In this document: positions 16,158-24,590 of the stretch, one piece after another
How positions within the stretch are numbered: position 1 is the first letter of the stretch
Layout: each line of letters starts with the position of its first letter
From: Hoeflea sp. IMCC20628
Lineage (GTDB): Bacteria; Pseudomonadota; Alphaproteobacteria; Rhizobiales; Rhizobiaceae
Assembly: GCF_001011155.1 (NCBI RefSeq)
Contig: NZ_CP011479.1
Span: 1,568,501-1,632,500 of the forward strand
DNA length: 64,000 nucleotides
Direction: 5' to 3'
Notes under the pieces: model-generated
What the model saw: the letters and a program-made list of their open reading frames with translations, nothing else
Databases searched by the model: none
Told to the model about the DNA's origin: nothing
Position numbers and translations under genes: made by a program

Positions 16158-17423
16158 ATGCGTCAGCCAAAAATTCTCACCACACTTCAAACCTACAGCT
16201 TAAAGCTCTTTGTCAGCGACCTGCTGGCCGGCATTACCGTTGCCATGGTTGCGCTGCCGCTGAGCCTGGCTATCGCCATTGCGTCGGGGGCTGGCCCGGA
16301 CAAGGGGATTATCACGGCCATCGTCGGCGGGTTTCTGATTTCGATGTTTGGCGGCAGCCGGGTTCAGATCGGTGGCCCGACAGGGGCCTTCATTGTCGTC
16401 GTCTTCTCCGTGATCGCCCAGTATGGATATGACGGCCTTGTTCTGGCAACCTTCATGGCGGGCATCATCCTGCTTGTCGGCGGCTACTTCCGGGCCGGAA
16501 ACCTGATCGCCTTTGTTCCCGAAGCCGTGGTCAACGGTTTCACCATCGGCATCGGCATCATTATCGCCACCAGCCAGTTGACGGACTTTCTCGGTCTGGC
16601 CGTTGATAAAGAGCCTGCCGACTTCCTCGAAAAGATCCCGGTGCTGTGGGAGTCGCTGGATACTTTCAGCCCGGCGACTTTTTCCGTTGCGATTGTTACA
16701 CTCATCCTGATTGTGGTTCTGCGGCGCGTCGCGCCCCGCTTTCCCGGTCTTATCGTGGCCGTCGGGGTCGGGTCTGCTCTCGTGGCGCTGCTGTCGCTCC
16801 CCGTCGATACGCTTGGCTCGCGGTTTGGCGAGCTTCCAAGCCAGATGCCGTGGCCGCAACTGCCCGAGCTTTCCCTCTCGCGCATGATCGAGCTGCTTCC
16901 ATCGGCCTTCATCATCGCCTTTCTGGCCGGGGTTGAATCGCTCCTGTCAGCCATGGTCGCCGACAAGATGATCGAAGGTCAGCACCGGCCGAATGCCGAA
17001 CTGACAGCGCAAGGCATTGCCAATATCGGCTCGGCGCTGTTCACCGGTCTTCCGGCGACAGGCGCCATTGCGCGCACCGCGACCAACATCAAGGCAGGCG
17101 GCAAGACGCCTGTATCAGGGCTTGTCCATGCCGCTGTTATCTTGCTGGTGATGATGTTTGCGGCGCCGCTGGCAAGCTATCTGGCGATGCCGGCGCTGGC
17201 AGCACTTCTCATTGTCACGGCATGGAACATGACCGAACCTCACAAATGGCGCGAATACGCGCGCGGCAGGAAAAGCGACGTCTTGCTTTTACTGCTGACG
17301 CTGGTCCTGACCGTTCTTGTCGATCTGACCGTAGCCATTGGCGCCGGCGTCTCCATCGGCCTCGCCCTGCGCCTGAGCCGCAGAAAATCGGTGGAAAACG
17401 ACTGGTCAACGCCCGACAGGTGA
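16158..17423 (+). CDS. SulP-family anion transporter without STAS domain
   Basis: 421 residues of membrane protein with the SulP blocks DLLAGITVAMVALPLSLAIA, GGSRVQIGGPTGAFIVVVFS and a late NIGSALFTGLPATGAIARTA segment. SulP proteins move sulfate, bicarbonate or other anions, often with Na+ or H+. The chain ends after the last span with LALRLSRRKSVENDW; the cytoplasmic STAS domain that most SulP proteins carry is missing, and no STAS-like sequence follows before the stop. Substrate not assignable. It follows an XRE regulator and precedes an SLC13-type transporter. Confidence 0.88.
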   Translation: MRQPKILTTLQTYSLKLFVSDLLAGITVAMVALPLSLAIAIASGAGPDKGIITAIVGGFLISMFGGSRVQIGGPTGAFIVVVFSVIAQYGYDGLVLATFMAGIILLVGGYFRAGNLIAFVPEAVVNGFTIGIGIIIATSQLTDFLGLAVDKEPADFLEKIPVLWESLDTFSPATFSVAIVTLILIVVLRRVAPRFPGLIVAVGVGSALVALLSLPVDTLGSRFGELPSQMPWPQLPELSLSRMIELLPSAFIIAFLAGVESLLSAMVADKMIEGQHRPNAELTAQGIANIGSALFTGLPATGAIARTATNIKAGGKTPVSGLVHAAVILLVMMFAAPLASYLAMPALAALLIVTAWNMTEPHKWREYARGRKSDVLLLLLTLVLTVLVDLTVAIGAGVSIGLALRLSRRKSVENDWSTPDR

Positions 17424-17575
17424 GAACTTCAGCAAGGCTGCACACCAATACGGCGTTTCGGGCGGGGAGCATGAGGCGGGCGCCGGGCCGCGCATAATAA
17501 ACTGTCTCGCCACGCAACTCCGGGGCTGCCAGCGCGTTTGTGTCAAAACGTGCACTCTCGGCCCCGGGCGGTTTC

Positions 17576-19384
17576 ATGATTGAAAATTTTTTTGCGGAGT
17601 TCATGAGAGACACGCCTTCGGGGCTCTCTGCGGTGATTCTCGGGCTGGTCTTCCTCGGGTTCCTGTTCGAGAAACTGCCGCCGGCCGCGGTGGCCACCGC
17701 CGGCGCTGCGGCGTTCCTGCTGCTCGGATATGTCTCGACCGAGGAGGCGCTGGCGGTGTTTTCCAACCCGGCGCCGATCACCATTGCGGCGATGTTCATC
17801 CTGTCCTCTGCACTGGTCAGCACCGGCGTGCTCGATGCGGCGTCGTCCTATTTTGTCGGATTGTCGGAAAGGCGCGGGCCAATTGCGATTGTGCTGCTGC
17901 TGCTCGGCGCGGCACTGGCGTCGGGCCTGATGAACAACACGCCGCTGGTGATCGTGCTGATCCCGATCATCTCGAAAATGGCCGGCGCTCTCAATATCGC
18001 GTCCAGCAAGGTTCTGATTCCGCTGTCCTACATGGCGATCCTCGGCGGCACGCTGACGCTGATCGGAACCTCGACCAATCTGCTGATTGATGGTGTGGCG
18101 CAACGCGAGGGCATGGAGCCGATGCGGATGCTCGAGTTGCTGCCATTTGGTCTGGTGGCGCTGGTGGTGGGCGGACTGACATTGCTGCTGCTCGGGCCGC
18201 GACTGCTGCCCTCGCACATCGTGTCCGGGGAAGCGACCGATGACAGCGCCACCGAGTTCATGTCAGAGGTGAAAATCATCATGCCTGCCGGAACCGAGGG
18301 CGAGACGACTTCCACCGGCCGGCCGCTGTCGGATTTCAGCGCGCTGTCGAAAACCCGTGTGCTCGCCATCCTGCGCGGCACCGAACGGCTGAAGCCCGAT
18401 CCCGAGCTTGAACTGCATAGCAATGATCTCGTTATTTTCAGCGCCAATCAGTCCGAACTGCTGACGCTGCACGACCACCCGAACTATGTGCTGGGTTATT
18501 TCAAGGCCCTGCTTGCGGCAGCGGATCAGCAGAAGACCGAGAAGGTCGAGGCGGTCTATGCCGGCGACGCGGGCAGCAGTGGCCGCCAGTTGCGCGATCT
18601 GGGCTGGTTCAAGGCGGGTGTTCGGGTGCTCGGCATTTCGCGGCGGAAGCACAATCCGGGACCCGAGCTGTCCGAAGTCCGATTGCGCGCTGGCGATCGC
18701 ATTTTGCTGGAAGGCAGCCCGGGCGATCTTGCCGTTATTCTTCAATCCGAGAGCTTTGTCGCAGCGTCAGTGCCGAAATTGCGGCCCTACAAGCGGCACC
18801 GGGCGGGACTGGCAATCCTGACAATGACCGCTGTGATTCTGCTCTCGATTTTCAATGTGGCGCCGATCGTCACCCTGTCGCTTCTGGGCGTGGGCGTCAT
18901 CCTGCTCGCCGGTTGCGACGACGCCGACGACGCCTGGAAGTCCATCGACGGCTCCATCCTGGTTCTGATTTTCGCCATGCTCGCCATCGGTCGTGGCCTG
19001 GACAATACCGGCGTGGTGCAAGGCCTTGTCGATGCGGTGACGCCTTATCTGAAAACCGTTTCGCCGCTGGTGGTGTTGTTTGCCATCTACGCGCTGACAT
19101 CGGTGCTGACCGAGCTGATCTCCAACAATGCGGTCGCCGTGATCCTGACGCCGATGGCGATCGGGCTCGCCACTTCGCTCGGCATCGACCCGAAGCCGCT
19201 GATCTACGCCATCATGCTCGGCGCCTCGGCCAGCTTCGCCACACCCATCGGCTATCAGACCAACACGCTGGTTTATGCTGCCGGCAACTACCGCTTTGCC
19301 GATTTTCTGAAAGTCGGGCTGGTGATGAATGTGGTGGTCGGCATCGCCAGCTGTCTGGCGATATGGGCTTTTACGGGGATATGA
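17576..19384 (+). CDS. SLC13/DASS-family permease with central RCK_C domains
   Basis: 602 residues from ATG (MIENFFAEF); a GTG 36 bases upstream is possible. Two membrane halves carry SGLMNNTPLVIVLIPIISKM, LIGTSTNLLIDG in the first half and LTELISNNAVAVILTPMAIG, SFATPIGYQTNTLVY in the second, the duplicated signature of divalent anion/Na+ symporters. Between them two TrkA-C-like regulatory domains (about residues 215-400) contain the DLVIFSANQSELL and GDRILLEGSPGDL motifs. Likely substrates are sulfate or dicarboxylates. Its position after SulP suggests a shared inorganic-anion theme. Confidence 0.87.
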   Translation: MIENFFAEFMRDTPSGLSAVILGLVFLGFLFEKLPPAAVATAGAAAFLLLGYVSTEEALAVFSNPAPITIAAMFILSSALVSTGVLDAASSYFVGLSERRGPIAIVLLLLGAALASGLMNNTPLVIVLIPIISKMAGALNIASSKVLIPLSYMAILGGTLTLIGTSTNLLIDGVAQREGMEPMRMLELLPFGLVALVVGGLTLLLLGPRLLPSHIVSGEATDDSATEFMSEVKIIMPAGTEGETTSTGRPLSDFSALSKTRVLAILRGTERLKPDPELELHSNDLVIFSANQSELLTLHDHPNYVLGYFKALLAAADQQKTEKVEAVYAGDAGSSGRQLRDLGWFKAGVRVLGISRRKHNPGPELSEVRLRAGDRILLEGSPGDLAVILQSESFVAASVPKLRPYKRHRAGLAILTMTAVILLSIFNVAPIVTLSLLGVGVILLAGCDDADDAWKSIDGSILVLIFAMLAIGRGLDNTGVVQGLVDAVTPYLKTVSPLVVLFAIYALTSVLTELISNNAVAVILTPMAIGLATSLGIDPKPLIYAIMLGASASFATPIGYQTNTLVYAAGNYRFADFLKVGLVMNVVVGIASCLAIWAFTGI

Positions 19385-19531
19385 TCCAGACGGCTCAAAT
19401 GCAGGGGCGGTTCAGGTCCATCCGCCCCGCTGATGCGTGCCGCGTTCAAATGGCTTCATTCGAACGATAACCTGGAAGCGCACCGCCAGCGGGTTGCCAC
19501 CGCAGGGCAGGTGCCCGTGGCCCGTCCGGGT

Positions 19532-19870
19532 TCAGTTCCCGTCGGTTGATTTGCGCTGTGACAGCGCTTCCAGAACCGCTGCCTTGACCTCTTCGTCCTG
19601 CGCCAGCACGGCCTGGCTCAGCGTGTAGAGCCGCTCGCGGGTGGCGTGCAACTGGTCAAGCAGGTCGAGCACCACCGGCAGGGTCTCTTCCTCGACATCC
19701 ATGTCAAAGCGCAGACTGCAGATCAGCCGGACGCGGGCAAACTGCCTGTCGCTGAGTGCTGCGTGGCCTGCCTCCTGTTGCATTTCGATCAGCGAGTCCT
19801 GAATCCAGCGGTCCAGATCTTCGCGATTGAGATCCGGCACCAGCGAAATGATCTCTTCAAGGTTTCTCAT
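19532..19870 (-). CDS. cbpM: Chaperone modulator CbpM
   Basis: 112 residues, all helical, with the MerR-like CbpM fold: LDRWIQDSLIEMQQ, then SDRQFARVRLICSLRFDMDV and a C-terminal helix pair. CbpM binds the J-domain of CbpA and inhibits its co-chaperone activity. The start overlaps the end of the cbpA-like gene by four bases, the usual cbpA-cbpM arrangement. Confidence 0.85.
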   Translation of the reverse strand: MRNLEEIISLVPDLNREDLDRWIQDSLIEMQQEAGHAALSDRQFARVRLICSLRFDMDVEEETLPVVLDLLDQLHATRERLYTLSQAVLAQDEEVKAAVLEALSQRKSTDGN

Positions 19871-20793
19871 GACAGTATCTCCTTGCGAGGATTTTGCGCA
19901 TGGCCGGGTGTCCAGCTTTCTAGGAATGCCGCCAGTTCCGGCTCGTCGGCCTGCGGCAGCATCACTTTCAGCGTGACATAGAGATGGCCTTTCTGGCCGG
20001 TCTTCCTGTTGCGGATGCCGCGATCCTTGAGCCGCAATTTGGTGCCGGTGTTGGAGCCTTTGGGCACCGTCAGGCTGACAGGTCCCGAAAGTGTCGGCAC
20101 CTCGATCTTGGCGCCCAGCACTGCTTCCTTCAGCGTCACCGGAACGTCGAGATGAATGTTGTCATCCTTGCGGACAAAATGGGCGTCGGGCTGAATGTGA
20201 AGTTCGATATAGGCGTCTCCGGCGGGCCCGCCGCCGTAACCCGGCCCACCCTGACCCTTCAACCGCAGGGTCTGGCGGTCCTCGGCGCCTTCCGGAATCG
20301 TCACCTTCAGCGTCTTGCCGTCGGGCAATTGCAGCGTGTTGACCGCGCCGGTGGCTGCGTCCATGAACGAGACCCGCAGCGTGTAGCTGACATCCTGGCC
20401 GCGCGCCTTCATGTTGGCCCGTCCGCCGCCGCCCATGCCGCCGGCACGCCCGCCAAAGGCCTGTGCGAAAAACTCGTCGAGTCCCTCATTGCCGGCAAAC
20501 CCGTCCTGCCGGGCATGGCTGCCCGATGCCCCGGCGCCGGCGTAGTCGCGATAATATTGCTGCTGCTTTTCGGCGCCTGACGCATCGATCTCTCCGGCAT
20601 CAAACTTGCGCCGCTTGTCCTTGTCTTTCAACAGGTCATAGGCCCCGGAGATCTCCTTGAACTTGGTTTCCGCTGTTTTATCGTCGGGATGCAGGTCAGG
20701 ATGATATTTCTTGGCAAGCTTCTTGAAAGCCTCCCTGATCTCGTGATCGGTCGCCTTCGGCTTCACCCCGAGGGTTTCATAGGGATTTTTCAT
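19867..20793 (-). CDS. cbpA: Curved-DNA-binding/J-domain co-chaperone CbpA
   Basis: 308 residues from MKNPYETLGVKPKATDHEIR; an upstream in-frame ATG would add 11 residues ahead of the J-domain. The J-domain has the HPD motif (KKYHPDLHPDD). A Gly-rich linker follows, then two DnaJ C-terminal beta domains ending in GHLYVTLKVMLP. There is no zinc-finger CxxCxGxG domain, which separates CbpA from DnaJ. It works with DnaK and can bind curved DNA. GGAG lies nine bases before the ATG. cbpM overlaps its end. Confidence 0.9.
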   Translation of the reverse strand: MKNPYETLGVKPKATDHEIREAFKKLAKKYHPDLHPDDKTAETKFKEISGAYDLLKDKDKRRKFDAGEIDASGAEKQQQYYRDYAGAGASGSHARQDGFAGNEGLDEFFAQAFGGRAGGMGGGGRANMKARGQDVSYTLRVSFMDAATGAVNTLQLPDGKTLKVTIPEGAEDRQTLRLKGQGGPGYGGGPAGDAYIELHIQPDAHFVRKDDNIHLDVPVTLKEAVLGAKIEVPTLSGPVSLTVPKGSNTGTKLRLKDRGIRNRKTGQKGHLYVTLKVMLPQADEPELAAFLESWTPGHAQNPRKEILS

Positions 20794-21043
20794 TCCATAA
20801 GGCTCCGGTCGTTCACTTGATTTCAAGACTCACATGTGGGGGCGGCAGCTCTGCACTCAAGGGCCGCTGACAGACTCATGGTCTTATATGGGGTGTCTGG
20901 CGCTGGCATGCACGTTTCATCTCGATGAGGCCGTCGTTGAGCGCTGGTATAATACAGTGCCTGCCGATCCGTCTTTGAGCTTGATCAATTCTCGCGCTTG
21001 CAAAAGGCCGAACGCCGCTCATTCGCCACGGGTGTCGGAAACG

Positions 21044-21079
21044 ACACCGCCGCGCATTCAAATGAATACGCGGCGGTGT
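21044..21079 (-). terminator. Strong hairpin downstream of the SDR gene
   Basis: A 16-bp stem (ACACCGCCGCG-ATTC with one mismatch) around a four-base loop, 61 bases after the SDR stop. There is no long T-run on either side, so it may be an RNA stabiliser or Rho-assisted end. It also lies in the otherwise empty 20794-21140 region upstream of cbpA, where nothing else was seen. Confidence 0.5.
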
Positions 21080-21140
21080 GAAATCTTGAGATGATGACTG
21101 TTTGTCAGCGTTCAAACGGAGCCATTCCGATGCCTATGCA

Positions 21141-21890
21141 TCAGGAGAACAGCATGCCGCCGTTGATGTCGATGCAGTCGCCGGTCATGAAGGCGGACTG
21201 GTCGGATGCAAGGAAGGCTACCAGGTTGGCGACGTCTTCCGATGTGCCTTCGCGTTTGACCGGCGTTGCCTTGGCGACATTGGCGCGCACTTCGGGCTTG
21301 GTGAAGATGTTGTGAAAATCGGTGTCGATCATGCCGGGGCACAGCGCGTTGACGCGAATTTTCGGGCCAAGCTCCTTGGCGAGACCGCGGGTCATGGTCA
21401 TCACCGCGCCCTTCGATGTCGCATAGGCCACGGCGCCGGGGCCACCGCCGTCACGGCCGGCCTGCGATGCAAACGGGATGATGGTGCTGCCGTCCGGCAT
21501 GAACGGCGTCGTCGCCTTGACCAGCAGAAACAGCGACGTGAGATTGAGGTTCATCACCGTGTAGAAATGCGCAAGATCCATCTCTTCGATGGTCTTGCGG
21601 GCAACCAGGCCACCGGTGACGTGAACCAGAACATTGATTTCCGGACCAAAATTGTGGCGGGTGGCGCTGATCAGCTTGTCGACATCAGCCGGGTTGGTCA
21701 TATCACCCTGCAAGGCAAAGGCCGCGCCGCCCGCGGCTTCGATTTCCTTCACCGCCGAAAGGGCGCCGTCGGCACTTGAGTGATAGTTGATCGCGACCCG
21801 TGCGCCTTCCCGGGCCAGACGAAGAGCGCATGCACGCCCAATATCCCGGCCGCCACCGGTCACGATTGCGGTTGTACCACTCAGTGTCAT
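21141..21890 (-). CDS. SDR-family NAD(P)-dependent oxidoreductase
   Basis: 249 residues, classical short-chain dehydrogenase. The nucleotide-binding [15 protein letters not shown] segment, the NVLVHVTGG strand in place of NNAG, catalytic Ser in IIPFASQAG, and YATSK with the Tyr/Lys pair are present. The C-terminal GGMLFS is family-like. AGGAATT precedes the ATG. It shares a GntR-type operator candidate with the TRAP transporter genes, so it likely oxidises or reduces the transported sugar acid or related compound; substrate unknown. Confidence 0.87.
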   Translation of the reverse strand: MTLSGTTAIVTGGGRDIGRACALRLAREGARVAINYHSSADGALSAVKEIEAAGGAAFALQGDMTNPADVDKLISATRHNFGPEINVLVHVTGGLVARKTIEEMDLAHFYTVMNLNLTSLFLLVKATTPFMPDGSTIIPFASQAGRDGGGPGAVAYATSKGAVMTMTRGLAKELGPKIRVNALCPGMIDTDFHNIFTKPEVRANVAKATPVKREGTSEDVANLVAFLASDQSAFMTGDCIDINGGMLFS

Positions 21891-21940
21891 GATAATTCCT
21901 TGCTCTCTGGGCCCGGTCTGGCCGGAATGTTGTTGTCAAT

Positions 21941-21952
21941 ACTAGTATGGTA
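21941..21952. promoter_or_regulatory. GntR operator candidate, site 1
   Basis: ACTAGTATGGTA, whose reverse complement TACCATACTAGT recurs exactly before the TRAP operon at 22853. It lies 51 bases upstream of the SDR start in the SDR/GntR gap. Palindromic AGTA/TACT elements extend on both sides. Confidence 0.6.
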
Positions 21953-21986
21953 GTATCCCAAAGCTGTCAAGGAGTGGCGCCGGCAA

Positions 21987-22676
21987 TCAGTCCTCGAAAA
22001 ACGCGCCGTGATTTTCGCGGGCAGTGTCTATTGTGGCGTCGAGTCGGGCCAGATGCATCCGGGTCAGCTTGACGGCGGTGGCCTCGTCGCGCTTGGACAG
22101 GGCGACGAAAATGGCGCGGTGGTCCTGGCACAGCTCGGCGATGCCGTCACCGTCGGCAAGCGCCAGCGAGCACAGCCGGTCCACATGTTCCTTGTTTTCG
22201 GCGATGGTCTTGAAGGCCGGTTCGCACTTGGCGGCGATGCAGATCAAATGATGGAATTCATAATCGAGATCGTGAAACGCATCGGTATCGCCGTCGGCGA
22301 GCGCCACTTTCTGCTGATTCAGATTGTTCTCGATGTCGGTCAGCGCTTCCTCTGAGGCATCGGCGCAGGCGCGGCGGACGACCTCAACCTCAACCGCAGT
22401 ACGGATGAACCGGGAGTTGAGTATGTCCTGCATGGAGATCTTGCGAACCACAGTCGCCTTCTGCGGAACGATCTGCAGCAGGTTCATGTCACCAAGCCGC
22501 ATGAACGCCTCGCGCACCGGCTGGCGGGATATGCTGTGTTGTTTTGCAACCTCGGCTTCCGACAGCTTGGTTCCGGGCAGCAAGCGCAATCCAACAATAT
22601 CGGACCGGAGTTGCTGGAAGACCCGGTCTGATGCGGTACCCCGTACGGTGTCGGCAAATCTCTCGTGAACGGTCAT
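21987..22676 (-). CDS. GntR-family (FadR/FCD) regulator
   Basis: 229 residues. N-terminal winged HTH (RSDIVGLRLLPGTKLSEAEV, then AKQHSISRQPVREAFMRL) and a C-terminal all-helical FCD domain with the metal-site pattern DLDYEFHHLI and a later HRAIFVAL. FCD regulators usually repress catabolic and transport genes until a carboxylate or sugar-acid ligand binds. It lies between the SDR gene and the TRAP genes; both promoters carry the same 12-bp element, most simply its binding site. Confidence 0.88.
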   Translation of the reverse strand: MTVHERFADTVRGTASDRVFQQLRSDIVGLRLLPGTKLSEAEVAKQHSISRQPVREAFMRLGDMNLLQIVPQKATVVRKISMQDILNSRFIRTAVEVEVVRRACADASEEALTDIENNLNQQKVALADGDTDAFHDLDYEFHHLICIAAKCEPAFKTIAENKEHVDRLCSLALADGDGIAELCQDHRAIFVALSKRDEATAVKLTRMHLARLDATIDTARENHGAFFED

Positions 22677-22846
22677 GTCATATCTCGTTGTTCATGGCGC
22701 TGGCACTGCCGTTTCAAGGCTGTGCTATCGCAATCGGGTGCGGATGCAGGTTCCGGATTGGTACATGTATGTCATCTTTAGCCTCATATAAAGCAAGGCT
22801 CAACTTCGCGCCGGTCGGGCACTGCAGTCCCGTCGGCAAATAGAGT

Positions 22847-22875
22847 GCATATTACCATACTAGTCAACAATATGC
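22847..22875. promoter_or_regulatory. GntR operator candidate, site 2, with flanking inverted repeat
   Basis: The TACCATACTAGT core (22853-22864) is framed by GCATATT and AATATGC, a perfect 7-bp inverted repeat. A -35-like TTGACG begins one base later (22876), followed at 17 bases by GTATTT. This would place the repressor next to or over the TRAP operon promoter. The rest of the 22677-22982 gap shows nothing else. Confidence 0.58.
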
Positions 22876-22982
22876 TTGACGAATTGGCAATCCGGTGTGT
22901 ATTTCAGGATGGGAGCTTGAGAGGGGCGGCCGCGTTATGCGGACGTGAGTTCAAGATTCAACAACACTTCTGGAGGAAAATC

Positions 22983-23987
22983 ATGACCCTGTTTACCAAT
23001 GCAAAACGACTGGTTCAGAGCGCCACATTCGCAATCGGACTGGCAACTGCCGCGACAACCGGCGTTCACGCCGACGAGATCACGCTGCGTGGCGCCAGCA
23101 TGTTTGACAATGACCACGCCTTCACCAAGACGATGGTCAAATTCGCCGAACTCGTTGATGAAAATTATGACGGCGATGTCGTCTTCGATCTGCGGTTGAA
23201 CGGTGAACTCGGCGTCGAGTCCGACTATGTCACCTTCCTGCAGCAGGGCGTGGCGATCGACTACACCATCATGGCGCCGTCCAACATGGCGAGCTTTGCG
23301 CCATCCATTCCGCTGATGGACATGCCTTTCCTGTTCCGCGATCTCGATCACTGGAACGCAACGCTGTCGAGTGATGTTCTGGCGCCGCTGGAAGCCGAAT
23401 TGCTGGAAAAAGCCGACATCAAGATCATCGGTTACACCGGTGGCGGCACGCGCAACCTTTTGTCGTCCGCACCGATTGGCAACCTGGCCGAGCTGAAAGG
23501 CCACAAGATGCGGGTTATGGGCGCACCTATCCAGGCTCAGATCTTTGCAGCCCTCACTGCTGCGCCGTCGGCTATTGCCTATAACGAAGTCTACAATGCC
23601 ATTCAGTCGGGCGTCATTGCCGGGTTTGAAAATGAAGCAGCCAGCATCCAGAACCTGAAGTTCTACGAGGTTGCGCCGCATCTGACCCTGACCCGTCACA
23701 CCATCACCGTTCGCCCCATCGTCATGAGCGGCAAGACCTTCCGCAAACTGCCGGAAGACCTGCAGGCTGTGGTGCTCAAGGCCGGAGCCGAAGCCGGCGC
23801 CTTTGGTCGTGAGCTTGAATCGCGCGAAGATGCCATCAAGCTTCAGGAAATGGTCGATGCCGGTCAGGTCATTGTTCAGGAATTTGAAAACCGCGACCAA
23901 TTGCTGGGCATGGTTGTTCCTGTTCAGGACGAATATGCGGCAAGCCTCGGCGCCACCGAATTGCTTGCGGCCATCCGCGCCAAGTAA
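22983..23987 (+). CDS. TRAP transporter substrate-binding protein (DctP family)
   Basis: 334 residues from the ATG eight bases after GGAGG; the frame is open upstream but the signal peptide (ending GVHA/DE) fixes this start. DctP features include DNDHAFTKTMVKFAEL, GELGVESDYVTFLQQG, DMPFLFRDLDHWNA and the central AYNEVYNAIQSGVIAGFENE with the Asn and Glu near the hinge. It captures a solute, usually an organic acid, in the periplasm for the two membrane proteins encoded next. Confidence 0.92.
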   Translation: MTLFTNAKRLVQSATFAIGLATAATTGVHADEITLRGASMFDNDHAFTKTMVKFAELVDENYDGDVVFDLRLNGELGVESDYVTFLQQGVAIDYTIMAPSNMASFAPSIPLMDMPFLFRDLDHWNATLSSDVLAPLEAELLEKADIKIIGYTGGGTRNLLSSAPIGNLAELKGHKMRVMGAPIQAQIFAALTAAPSAIAYNEVYNAIQSGVIAGFENEAASIQNLKFYEVAPHLTLTRHTITVRPIVMSGKTFRKLPEDLQAVVLKAGAEAGAFGRELESREDAIKLQEMVDAGQVIVQEFENRDQLLGMVVPVQDEYAASLGATELLAAIRAK

Positions 23988-24095
23988 ACTACACTGCACT
24001 GAGGCGCCGGGGGAAAGCCTCCGGCGCTGGCATGCCATGTCGGCTTGAACGCAATCGCATTGTCGTCGTGATGATGCGGGCAGGGGGATGGACAC

Positions 24096-24590
24096 GTGCT
24101 TGAGAATGGTCTCGATAAATTTTGCCTGAGCCTGCGCTTTCTGCTCGGCTTTTTGATGGCGGCGCTCGCCATCCCGGTCGGCATGCAGGTCATTGCCCGC
24201 TACACCGGCATCATTCCGGTCTATTTGTGGACCGAGGAACTCTCCACCTTCATCTTTGTCTGGATCGTCATGATCGGTTCGGTGATCGCAGTCTGGGACG
24301 GAACCCATTTCGACGTGCAGATCACGCCCGATTCCAGCAATCCGCTGATCGTCCTGCTGCAAAATGTTGTCGTTCTGGCGCTGATCGCGGTGTTTGGCAC
24401 GCTTTTCGCCTTCTACGGCATTGAATATGCCAAATTCGGCTACATTCAGAATTCGGTGATGATGCGCGCCAACCTGCTGGTCACCTATATTTCGGTGCCG
24501 ATCTCGGGCGCGCTCTGGGCGATCTTTGCCTGTTTCCGCATCTACCAGGCCATCCTTGAGTACCAAACCCCAGATGAGGCTTCGGCATGA
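24096..24590 (+). CDS. TRAP transporter small permease (DctQ family)
   Basis: 164 residues with a GTG start after CAGGGGG. Four membrane spans; the typical second-third span region contains YTGIIPVYLWTEELSTFIFV and VIAVWDGTHFDVQI. It forms the transport complex with the large permease, whose start overlaps its stop by four bases. Confidence 0.9.
   Translation: MLENGLDKFCLSLRFLLGFLMAALAIPVGMQVIARYTGIIPVYLWTEELSTFIFVWIVMIGSVIAVWDGTHFDVQITPDSSNPLIVLLQNVVVLALIAVFGTLFAFYGIEYAKFGYIQNSVMMRANLLVTYISVPISGALWAIFACFRIYQAILEYQTPDEASA

Noticed and set aside
20834-21094. An 86-codon plus-strand frame between cbpA and the SDR gene
   Set aside because: No ribosome site or conserved motif; its 3' end spans the strong hairpin at 21044-21079.
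22935-24566. A 543-codon minus-strand frame opposite the TRAP genes
   Set aside because: Antisense shadow of DctP and DctQ coding DNA; no ribosome site or family motif.
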